Shown here piece after piece: positions 1 through 5,688 of a stretch of DNA of 7,058 bases (positions within the stretch are counted from its first letter, which is position 1; every line of letters starts with the position of its first letter). A program made the translations under genes and the position numbers. Source of the stretch: an uncultured Lactobacillus sp. (GTDB taxonomy: Bacteria > Bacillota > Bacilli > Lactobacillales > Lactobacillaceae); NCBI GenBank assembly GCA_946409675.1, contig CAMJXI010000055.1:1-7058 (forward strand), in the 5' to 3' direction. The notes beneath the pieces are model-generated. The model worked only from the letters and a program-made list of their open reading frames with translations, had not been told where the DNA came from and did no database searches.

Positions 1-405
1 TTGCTCTTTAGAGATCAAACGCAACTCGCGTTTTTGTATTGCTCACTTGGATTAACGATTGGACACGACTTCCCAATTTGGAACCACTTCAAGGGTGGCA
101 AGGGTGTTGCCGTTTCAGGTATTTTTATTCTCTTCATCAACTTTAAGTGGGGAATTATCTCGCTTGTAGCAGCGCTTATTTTGATGATTATCATGAAAAA
201 TTTGACGTTACCACCACTCTTATTTATGGCCTTGATGGCAATTTTTGCAGTGGTTAACCACCAAATCGAGACTGCAATTGTATTGGCAATCATCTTGTTA
301 ATCATGACTTACCAATATCGCAAAGACATTCATGACCTCTTTAAAGGCACGAGTAAAGAGGTTGATATCCTCTCTGGAACGAAGAAAAAGATTAAAAAAT
401 TGTGA
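1..405 (+). CDS. plsY: Glycerol-3-phosphate acyltransferase PlsY, C-terminal part (5' end outside window)
   Basis: PlsY is an integral membrane enzyme that transfers an acyl group from acyl-phosphate to glycerol-3-phosphate, making lysophosphatidic acid, the first step of phospholipid synthesis in most Gram-positive bacteria. The frame is open at base 1 and 133-134 residues are visible; family members are about 200 residues, so motif 1 and the first helices lie upstream. The TTG at base 1 is the window edge, not a start. Motif 2, the glycerol-3-phosphate-binding loop, is clear at visible residues 21-37 (GHDFP, then FKGGKGVA). Hydrophobic helices follow (about 38-70 and 72-102). The tail is lysine-rich (KKKIKKL). 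Motif 3, normally HRxNI followed by a GTE, reads YRKDI at 106-110 and then GTS, which is divergent (see findings). Assignment to the family is firm; full activity is less certain because of motif 3. Confidence 0.9.
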   Translation: MLFRDQTQLAFLYCSLGLTIGHDFPIWNHFKGGKGVAVSGIFILFINFKWGIISLVAALILMIIMKNLTLPPLLFMALMAIFAVVNHQIETAIVLAIILLIMTYQYRKDIHDLFKGTSKEVDILSGTKKKIKKL

Positions 406-411
406 TATAAT
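403..411 (+). promoter_or_regulatory. Predicted extended -10 promoter for the LtaS-family gene
   Basis: TGATATAAT is a perfect extended -10 element (TG, one base, TATAAT at 406-411). Its TG lies within the plsY stop codon. No good -35 hexamer is seen 16-18 bases upstream (the region is gaagaaaaag), as is usual for extended -10 promoters. Transcription would start near 418, giving a leader of about 45 bases. No terminator is visible between plsY and the next gene, so readthrough from plsY is also possible. Confidence 0.5.
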
Positions 412-462
412 TGGCAACATTATTACGCAATAAATAAACAAAGTTAGAATCAGGTATGATAG

Positions 463-2784
463 ATGAATTTTGATTTAGCAACCCTTTTGAATAAAACAAA
501 GCCCTATGCTTATTTGCTATGGCACCTAGCTTTACGCCAGTTAAATTTGGTGCCTTGGTTATTTAAAGCGTTAGGCTTAGAAATTTTACACGCGTTTGAT
601 ATCGTGAAAACTGACCAGTACGAGGAAAAGCGTTGGGTCTTCGTTAAGAAACTTGACTACGACAAACCGCGGGTCAACAAGTTCTTGAGCAACTTAAAGT
701 TAAACAAGGTAGTCTTATTAAATCCACAAGATTCAACCTTGGCTGATTTCGGACCGGAAGAATTATTTCAAAAGATTGTTAGGAAACAGGGGTTTGCGGT
801 CTTCACGACTTATGAGCAAGCAGAGCTCGCAAAGCATTATGCCACTACTTCAAAAAACAATTTAGTTAGTCCGCGAATTGCCCGGATTTTAAACAAGAAA
901 AAAAATAGAGTTGCAGCGGGTACTGGTGCAGCAACTACAACAAACACGTCAATCTATTTTAAGAACAAGCTTTACACTAGCTACAATCGTTTTAGAATTG
1001 TTGATTGGCTAGTTTGGCTACGCAACATGATTTTGTTAGGATTCTCAGCCCTCTTTGCGAGTGGGCTGGTCCTCTTGATTTCGGGTAAGACGTATAACTT
1101 CGACATGATTACCGATATCTTGTTGAATAAACGACTCTTATTCATGAATACCTTCCCAATTTTCGTGTTGATGGTGCTAGCCTATGCACTATTTAACTCC
1201 TTACAATGGTCGATTATTGTGGGTGGAGCACCATTTCTGATTATCGCTTTCGTCAACTATTTCATGCTGAAGTACCGGAGTTTTCCGTTCAAGTGGGCGG
1301 ACATCTTTTTGTCAAAAGAAGCCGGCAACATGGGCACGCGTTACAGCTACATGCCACCAGCAAAATACTTGGCGGTTGCCCTGTCCTTGATTGTCTTAGC
1401 GGTCATTCTCTCGTGGATTTTCAAGACCAACCACACTTCAATCGTACGCACTATTGTGTTGTTGGTTGCAAGCGTAGGTTCATTTGCCTTCTTGAACAAG
1501 CAGTATTATCAGAACAACACGTATTACACGAGTGTCGCCGAAATTACGCGGGGTAATAAGTGGAATGAGACGAACCGGTACATGACGAACGGGTTTGTTT
1601 ACTCATTTATTCATTCGGTATCGGAGAGTAAGTTGGTTGCACCAGACGGGTATACGGAAGCTAAAGCTAAGGCGGCTTTAGCTAAGTATCCAAGTAAGAA
1701 CATTCCGAAAAGTAAGAAAGTTAACTTCATTACGATTCAACTGGAAGCCTACAACGATTTTTCGAAGTTCAAAGGAATTGATATTGATCCAAGCGTTTAT
1801 GCTGGTCTGAAGCAGATCCAAGCTGAGTCACTTTCAGGCGAACTAACCACTGAGATTTTTGGTGGGGGAACCGTCGATACAGAAAGAAAAGTACTAACCG
1901 GTTACAAGACGATGATGAAGCTCAACCAGAACACGAGCTCATTTGTCCGTTACTTTAACGATCAAGACTACACATCTTTGAAGCTTCATCCGGGTTACGG
2001 TTGGTTCTATAACCGTCAGAACACCTCGAAGTATCTTGGCTTTGATAGCTTCTTGTACAAGGAAAACTATTACACCAAGAATGTTTCGAAGGATTCGGTC
2101 ATCAAGGATAGTCTGGTTTTCGATGACTTGTATAAACAATTCAACAAAATCACGGGTTCGGGCAAGACTTTGTTCAACCAGACGGTGACGTACCAAAACC
2201 ACGGTCCGTATGACACCACGTTTACGGGAACACCGCTGGTTACTTGGAAAGACGGTTATAACAAATCCGACTACGCGATTATCAATAACTACTTAACAGG
2301 TATCAAGGAAACTAACGAAGCGTTAGTTAAACTTTTGGCCAAATTAAAGACCAGTAAAGAACCCGTTGTCTTGAGTTTCTGGGGCGACCATAATCCTTGG
2401 GGTGGTGCTAACAACAGCACTTATAAGATGCTTGGCATCAACCTTGATCAAGGGACTGATGAGGGCTTCAAGAATTTCTACGATACGCCTTACGTAATGT
2501 GGGCTAACGATGCGGCGAAGAAGGAACTTGCTACTCAATTTAGCGGTAAGGGACCAAACATCTCGCCAATGTACGTCTTACCAACGATGCTCAAATACTT
2601 GGGTGTTAAGGGTAGTTCATACAACCAATGCCTTCAAAACTTACAAGAAACGGTTCCGGTCTTCGGACTTGGAAAAGACTTGTATGAAGGTGGGTTGACG
2701 GCAACGTTACCTGCTGCAGTACAGAAACAAGTGAAAGAATTCGAATATGTCGAGTATTATGAACAGACTAAGGTTGTAAAATAG
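463..2784 (+). CDS. LtaS-family phosphoglycerol transferase (membrane sulfatase-fold enzyme) with an N-terminal cytosolic extension
   Basis: This 773-residue protein belongs to the LtaS/MdoB/GacH group, which moves glycerol phosphate from phosphatidylglycerol onto a growing lipoteichoic acid chain or a wall glycan on the outer face of the membrane. Five hydrophobic segments (about 187-207, 225-244, 249-269, 301-321, 327-346) match the LtaS topology and are followed by an extracellular sulfatase-fold domain (about 418-740). The expected active-site residues are present: E428 in QLEAYND (metal ligand), T470 in FGGGTVDTE (nucleophile), H580 in NHGPY, and D642-H643 in WGDH (metal ligands). Residues 1-185 precede the first helix, are predicted cytosolic, end in a Lys-rich then Ala/Thr/Gly-rich linker (145-165), and match no domain I recognise. 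The ATG at 463 directly follows an in-frame TAG, which fixes the upstream limit; the Shine-Dalgarno site is weak (AGG at 452-454). Whether the acceptor is lipoteichoic acid or a wall polysaccharide cannot be told from sequence. Confidence 0.9.
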   Translation: MNFDLATLLNKTKPYAYLLWHLALRQLNLVPWLFKALGLEILHAFDIVKTDQYEEKRWVFVKKLDYDKPRVNKFLSNLKLNKVVLLNPQDSTLADFGPEELFQKIVRKQGFAVFTTYEQAELAKHYATTSKNNLVSPRIARILNKKKNRVAAGTGAATTTNTSIYFKNKLYTSYNRFRIVDWLVWLRNMILLGFSALFASGLVLLISGKTYNFDMITDILLNKRLLFMNTFPIFVLMVLAYALFNSLQWSIIVGGAPFLIIAFVNYFMLKYRSFPFKWADIFLSKEAGNMGTRYSYMPPAKYLAVALSLIVLAVILSWIFKTNHTSIVRTIVLLVASVGSFAFLNKQYYQNNTYYTSVAEITRGNKWNETNRYMTNGFVYSFIHSVSESKLVAPDGYTEAKAKAALAKYPSKNIPKSKKVNFITIQLEAYNDFSKFKGIDIDPSVYAGLKQIQAESLSGELTTEIFGGGTVDTERKVLTGYKTMMKLNQNTSSFVRYFNDQDYTSLKLHPGYGWFYNRQNTSKYLGFDSFLYKENYYTKNVSKDSVIKDSLVFDDLYKQFNKITGSGKTLFNQTVTYQNHGPYDTTFTGTPLVTWKDGYNKSDYAIINNYLTGIKETNEALVKLLAKLKTSKEPVVLSFWGDHNPWGGANNSTYKMLGINLDQGTDEGFKNFYDTPYVMWANDAAKKELATQFSGKGPNISPMYVLPTMLKYLGVKGSSYNQCLQNLQETVPVFGLGKDLYEGGLTATLPAAVQKQVKEFEYVEYYEQTKVVK

Positions 2785-2823
2785 AGCTGTAACAGAACTC
2801 GGTTATCAATTGAGTATCAAGAT

Positions 2824-2859
2824 AAAAATCCGCCTATCCCGAAGGATAGACGGATTTTT
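2824..2859. terminator. Bidirectional intrinsic terminator between convergent genes
   Basis: A 16-bp stem (2824-2839 with 2844-2859) has a four-base loop and is flanked by five A on one side and five T on the other, so it works as a terminator on both strands. It lies 40 bases past the LtaS-family stop and about 87 bases past the convergent glycosyltransferase stop. On the plus transcript one pair is a C-A mismatch (2833/2850) and the loop is CGAA; on the minus transcript the same position becomes a G-U wobble and the loop becomes C(UUCG)G, a very stable tetraloop. Confidence 0.9.
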
Positions 2860-2945
2860 GGTTTGAACGGAAATTGATGAGTTCTGGCACGCGTCAAAGA
2901 AGAACGTTTGCTTAATATTCGAATGCTAAGACTTATGTCATAGTC

Positions 2946-3875
2946 TTATTTTTGTTCCTTGATGATGTAAATAGGGCGCTTCTTAACCTCTAAGAAGATC
3001 TTGCCGATGTATTTTCCGATAATTCCAAGTGACAAAAGAATGATGCCACTCACGAAGAGGAAAATAGAAATCATCGAAGGCCAACCAGCGGTGGGATCCC
3101 CAAAGATGAGGGTCCGAAAGATAATGACCAGCAGCGCGATAAACGAAACCACGCAGGAGACGAAACCAATCCAAACGGCCAAAGTTAAGGGAGCTTCCGA
3201 GAAGGAAATAATTCCGTCGATGGAATAATTCAACAAACCCCAGAATGACCATGAAGTCTCGCCCGCCAATCGATCGCGGTTCTCATATTCGAGGTACTTG
3301 GTGTCAAAACCGACCCAACTGAAGATTCCTTTTGAAAAACGGTTATATTCACCGAGTTCCAAGATAGCGTCGACGACTTGGCGTTTCATGATCCGAAAAT
3401 CGCGTACCCCATCGACAATCTCAGTTTTGGAAATACGGTTGATTAATCTGTAGAAGCCGCGGGCGAAGAACGAACGAATTTTGGGTTCTCCGATACGAGT
3501 AACACGGCGACAACCGACAACATCATAGTTATCGTCTACAATGCCTTTTAGCATTTCGGGAATCATCTCAGGTGGATCCTGCAAATCGACATCCATCAGT
3601 CCGACAAATTCACCAGTTGCGTTGTTCAGACCCGCGTAGATGGCAGCTTCCTTACCAAAGTTGCGCGAAAACGAGAGGTAATGAACATGATCTTCATCCA
3701 TTGCTTGCATTTTCTTCATTTCGGCAAGCGTGTCGTCCTTTGAGCCATCATTCACGTAGATTAATTCGAGGTGGTAGGGTAGTTCTTGAAATATTTTGCT
3801 AATTGCATCGTGGAAAAGCTTGATATTTTCGGCCTCATTGAAGCAAGGCACAATAATTGAGACGGTTGGTTCCAT
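2946..3875 (-). CDS. GT2-family polyprenyl-phosphate glycosyltransferase (GtrB/CsbB/GacI type)
   Basis: This 309-residue protein has the usual build of enzymes that transfer a sugar from a nucleotide donor to undecaprenyl phosphate on the inner membrane face, giving a lipid-linked sugar for later wall-polymer or teichoic acid glycosylation. A GT-A domain occupies about 1-225: SIIVPCFNEAENI at 6-18, VNDGSKDDT at 41-49, RNFGKEAA at 71-78, and the metal-binding DVDLQDPP at 95-102. The RLAGETSWSFW stretch (202-212) leads into the membrane-proximal region. Two transmembrane helices follow (about 232-255 and 267-290), then a short basic tail. Length is normal for the family. The start is the ATG complementary to 3873-3875, with a good AGGAG site (complement of 3881-3885). 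No GtrA/GtcA-like flippase or GT-C transferase partner is in the window. The sugar is unknown; GlcNAc, glucose and galactose are all known in the family. Confidence 0.92.
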   Translation of the reverse strand: MEPTVSIIVPCFNEAENIKLFHDAISKIFQELPYHLELIYVNDGSKDDTLAEMKKMQAMDEDHVHYLSFSRNFGKEAAIYAGLNNATGEFVGLMDVDLQDPPEMIPEMLKGIVDDNYDVVGCRRVTRIGEPKIRSFFARGFYRLINRISKTEIVDGVRDFRIMKRQVVDAILELGEYNRFSKGIFSWVGFDTKYLEYENRDRLAGETSWSFWGLLNYSIDGIISFSEAPLTLAVWIGFVSCVVSFIALLVIIFRTLIFGDPTAGWPSMISIFLFVSGIILLSLGIIGKYIGKIFLEVKKRPIYIIKEQK

Positions 3876-3914
3876 AATAACTCCTCAATCTAAATTCTAT
3901 TTTGTAATCTCAAA

Positions 3915-3927
3915 AACGATTATCGTT
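3915..3927. repeat. Perfect 13-base palindrome, possible operator of the glycosyltransferase gene
   Basis: AACGAT-T-ATCGTT is a perfect inverted repeat with 6-base arms and a single central base. It lies immediately downstream of the predicted minus-strand -10 element and covers the predicted transcription start, a typical place for a repressor operator. A related near-palindrome (AGCATTAATCGCT, 3939-3951) overlaps the -10 and the spacer upstream of it. No regulator can be named. Confidence 0.4.
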
Positions 3928-3933
3928 AACTTG

Positions 3934-3942
3934 ATTATAGCA
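3934..3942 (-). promoter_or_regulatory. Predicted extended -10 promoter for the glycosyltransferase gene
   Basis: Read on the minus strand this is TGCTATAAT, a perfect extended -10 element (TATAAT complementary to 3934-3939). The -35 region (around 3957-3962, CCTATT) is poor, which fits an extended -10 promoter. The predicted start point is near 3927, leaving a leader of about 50 bases before the ATG. It lies back to back with the tyrS promoter. Confidence 0.55.
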
Positions 3943-3966
3943 TTAATCGCTAATCTAATAGGACTC

Positions 3967-3995
3967 TTGACTAACATCTCAAATCTGTTTATTAT
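3967..3995 (+). promoter_or_regulatory. Predicted sigma-A promoter for the tyrS leader
   Basis: TTGACT (3967-3972) and TATTAT (3990-3995) are separated by the ideal 17 bases. The predicted start is near 4002, just ahead of the 5' strand of T-box Stem I, so the leader transcript would contain the whole riboswitch. No competing promoter is seen between the T-box and tyrS. Confidence 0.65.
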
Positions 3996-4002
3996 ATAAA
4001 AC

Positions 4003-4228
4003 ATACGAGTAATCAATTTCAAAGAAGTAGTAACTTAATTCAGTGTGCAGAGAACTAGTGGTTGGTGCAAACTAGGCAGGTTAAGTTAACGAAATACGAG
4101 TTGATGCTCCGGGTCGTTCCCGTTAGCAACTTTGAGGAGTTAAGAAATTAACTTAAATTTTGGGTGGTACCACGATAATTTATAAATTAATCGTCCCTTG
4201 TTAGCAATTGCTAGCAAGGGATTTTTTT
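4003..4228 (+). promoter_or_regulatory. Tyrosine-specific T-box riboswitch of tyrS
   Basis: The leader binds uncharged tRNA-Tyr and lets transcription continue when tyrosine charging is low. Stem I is recognisable: AACTTAA (4032-4038) pairs with TTAAGTT (4081-4087), with AGTA turns at 4026-4032, the conserved AGAGA (4050-4054) and GGTTGGTGCAA apical region (4060-4070) on a CTAGT/ACTAG stem. The specifier codon is TAC (4095-4097), for tyrosine, followed by a purine. A GAAA-capped hairpin (4138-4153) fits Stem III. The T-box TGGTACC bulge (4165-4171) lies in an antiterminator in which GGG (4162-4164) and ACGAT (4172-4176) pair with CCC (4195-4197) and ATCGT (4190-4194). The UGGU of the bulge fits a tRNA 3' end with discriminator A73, as in bacterial tRNA-Tyr. 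CCC 4195-4197 is shared with the terminator, making the two folds exclusive. Confidence 0.95.
4194..4228 (+). terminator. T-box regulated terminator
   Basis: CCCTTGTTAGC (4195-4205) pairs with GCTAGCAAGGG (4210-4220) around an AATT loop, with T4194-A4221 closing and seven T following (4222-4228). This is the default off structure of the tyrS leader and competes with the antiterminator for the CCC at 4195-4197. The U tract ends only three bases before the tyrS Shine-Dalgarno site. Confidence 0.95.
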
Positions 4229-4241
4229 ATTGGAGGAAAAA

Positions 4242-5504
4242 ATGCACAACTTTGATATTATTGACGATCTAGAATGGCGCGGAGCTATTAATCAACAAAC
4301 CGATGAAGCAGGTTTGAAGAAATTAACTAGCGAAAAGGCTATTTCATTATACTGTGGGGTTGACCCAACCGGTGATTCTCTCCATATCGGTCACTTGATT
4401 CCCTTCATGATTTTGAAGAGATTTCAAGAAGCAGGCCATCATCCCGTTATCGTTATCGGTGGGGGAACTGGCTCAATCGGTGACCCATCAGGTCGTAATT
4501 CGGAACGTGTGCTCCAAACAATGGACCAAGTTCACCACAACGAAGTTGCTTTGACTAAAATGATGACTAATCTTTTTGGGACTGAAAACTTCAAGATTGT
4601 GAACAACTACGAATGGCTTTCACAAATTTCCTTGCTCGAATTTTTGCGGGACTACGGTAAATTATTCAGTGTTAATACAATGCTGAATAAAGAAGCTGTT
4701 TCAAGCCGGATGGAAGTTGGTATTTCCTTTACTGAATTCACATACCAAATTTTACAATCGATTGATTACTTGAAATTGAACCAAAACCATGACGTCCAAC
4801 TACAAATTGGCGGGGCAGATCAATGGGGTAACATTACAGCCGGAATCGACTTGATTCATAAAATCGAAGGCAGTGACCGTGAAGCTTACGCTTTGACTAT
4901 TCCTTTGATGTTGAAGGCTGACGGTACAAAATTTGGTAAGACTGCCGGTGGTGCAGTTTGGTTGGATCCTGAAAAGACTACACCTTACGAATTCTACCAA
5001 TTCTGGATTAACCAAGATGATCGTGACGTCGTTAAATACTTGAAGTACTTCACTTTCTTGAGCCGTGAAGAAATTGAGGACTTAGAGAAGAAAGTTGAAA
5101 CTCAACCAGAAAAACGTGAAGCACAAATTCGTTTAGCTGAAGAAGTTACGAAGTTTGTCCATGGTGCAGACGCATTAGCTGAAGCACAACATATCACGAA
5201 GGCTTTGTTTACTGGTGAATTAAAAGACTTAACCGCTAGTGAAATCGAACAAGGCTTCAAGAACATGCCAAACGTTGAAGTGCCAGCAGCTACTTTGAAC
5301 ATCGTCGACTTCTTGGTTGATGCAACAAAGATTGAACCAAGTCGCCGCCAAGCACGTGAAGACGTACAAAATGGAGCAATCTACATCAATGGTGAACGCC
5401 AAAATAGTTTGGAATTCGAAGTTGATCCAAAGGCAGCTTTTGATGGTAAATTTATCATCATCAGAAAAGGTAAGAAAAAGTACACATTAGCTCGAGTCAA
5501 ATAA
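4242..5504 (+). CDS. tyrS: Tyrosyl-tRNA synthetase
   Basis: The enzyme attaches tyrosine to tRNA-Tyr in the cytoplasm. With the start at the ATG at 4242 the protein has 420 residues, the usual TyrRS length. The class I signature is HIGH (48-51), and the second signature is KFGKT (230-234), the form typical of the bacterial TyrS type. Tyrosine-pocket residues known from the Geobacillus enzyme are all present: Y37 and D41 in LYCGVDPTG, Y168, Q172, D175, and Q194 in GGADQWGN. A C-terminal S4 RNA-binding domain runs from about 353 to 415 (IEPSRRQAREDVQNGAIYIN). A strong GGAGG (4232-4236) lies five bases ahead of the ATG. An in-frame TTG at 4230 would start inside the terminator U tract and use the Shine-Dalgarno site as coding sequence, so I reject it. 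The gene is monocistronic, between its T-box and its own terminator. Confidence 0.98.
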   Translation: MHNFDIIDDLEWRGAINQQTDEAGLKKLTSEKAISLYCGVDPTGDSLHIGHLIPFMILKRFQEAGHHPVIVIGGGTGSIGDPSGRNSERVLQTMDQVHHNEVALTKMMTNLFGTENFKIVNNYEWLSQISLLEFLRDYGKLFSVNTMLNKEAVSSRMEVGISFTEFTYQILQSIDYLKLNQNHDVQLQIGGADQWGNITAGIDLIHKIEGSDREAYALTIPLMLKADGTKFGKTAGGAVWLDPEKTTPYEFYQFWINQDDRDVVKYLKYFTFLSREEIEDLEKKVETQPEKREAQIRLAEEVTKFVHGADALAEAQHITKALFTGELKDLTASEIEQGFKNMPNVEVPAATLNIVDFLVDATKIEPSRRQAREDVQNGAIYINGERQNSLEFEVDPKAAFDGKFIIIRKGKKKYTLARVK

Positions 5505-5558
5505 TTCTCAGTGAATGATAACGCTTGCTATGCAATTTAACGAAAATTTCATATTACG

Positions 5559-5591
5559 AAAGCCCGCTAATCCTAGATTTGGCGGGCTTTT
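5559..5591 (+). terminator. Intrinsic terminator of tyrS
   Basis: AAAGCCCGC (5559-5567) pairs with GCGGGCTTT (5582-5590), with the inner stem extended by TAA/TTG-type pairs; TTTT follows the GC-rich part (5588-5591). It lies 54 bases past the tyrS stop. The 54-base gap holds nothing else that I can recognise. It separates tyrS from the promoter of the hydrolase gene. Confidence 0.85.
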
Positions 5592-5615
5592 GTGATTTGT
5601 AAACCTTAACTTGGC

Positions 5616-5632
5616 TGTAATTAACCTGTAAC
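5616..5632 (+). promoter_or_regulatory. WalR (YycF) binding box
   Basis: TGTAAT, five bases (TAACC), then TGTAAC exactly matches the published WalR consensus TGTWAH-N5-TGTWAH from Bacillus subtilis, which is conserved among Gram-positive relatives. It sits ten bases upstream of the -10 element TATACT, in the place of the -35 hexamer, the arrangement expected of an activator of the OmpR/PhoB family. The downstream gene is a peptidoglycan hydrolase, the classic type of WalR target. No other match to the two-part consensus was seen in the gene-free stretches of the window. Confidence 0.75.
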
Positions 5633-5648
5633 ATTGGTCGGCTATACT
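5621..5648 (+). promoter_or_regulatory. Promoter of the NlpC/P60 hydrolase gene
   Basis: The -10 element is TATACT (5643-5648). The best -35 candidate is TTAACC (5621-5626) with a 16-base spacer, a weak hexamer that is largely buried in the WalR box, so the promoter probably depends on the activator. Predicted start is near 5655, giving a leader of about 34 bases. Confidence 0.6.
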
Positions 5649-5688
5649 AGTCTAAGTTAGAAAAAAGAGTCTATGAGGAAATCAATCA

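Noticed and set aside
455..460. TATGAT as the -10 element of the LtaS-family gene
   Set aside because: It would put the start of transcription inside the coding region; TATAAT at 406-411 is better in sequence and position.
2927..2948. Hairpin TAAGACT/AGTCTTA overlapping the glycosyltransferase stop codon
   Set aside because: Seven AT-rich pairs with an 8-base loop and no U tract on the minus strand; the real terminator lies further on at 2824-2859.
3796..3999. 67-codon plus-strand frame across the glycosyltransferase start and the divergent promoters
   Set aside because: It is antisense to a conserved gene and runs through promoter elements; no ribosome site and no coding signature.
5523..5536. 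Catabolite-response (cre)-like sequence after tyrS, around TGATAACGCTTGCT
   Set aside because: At least three mismatches to the cre consensus TGWAANCGNTNWCA, and it lies between a stop codon and a terminator rather than near a promoter.
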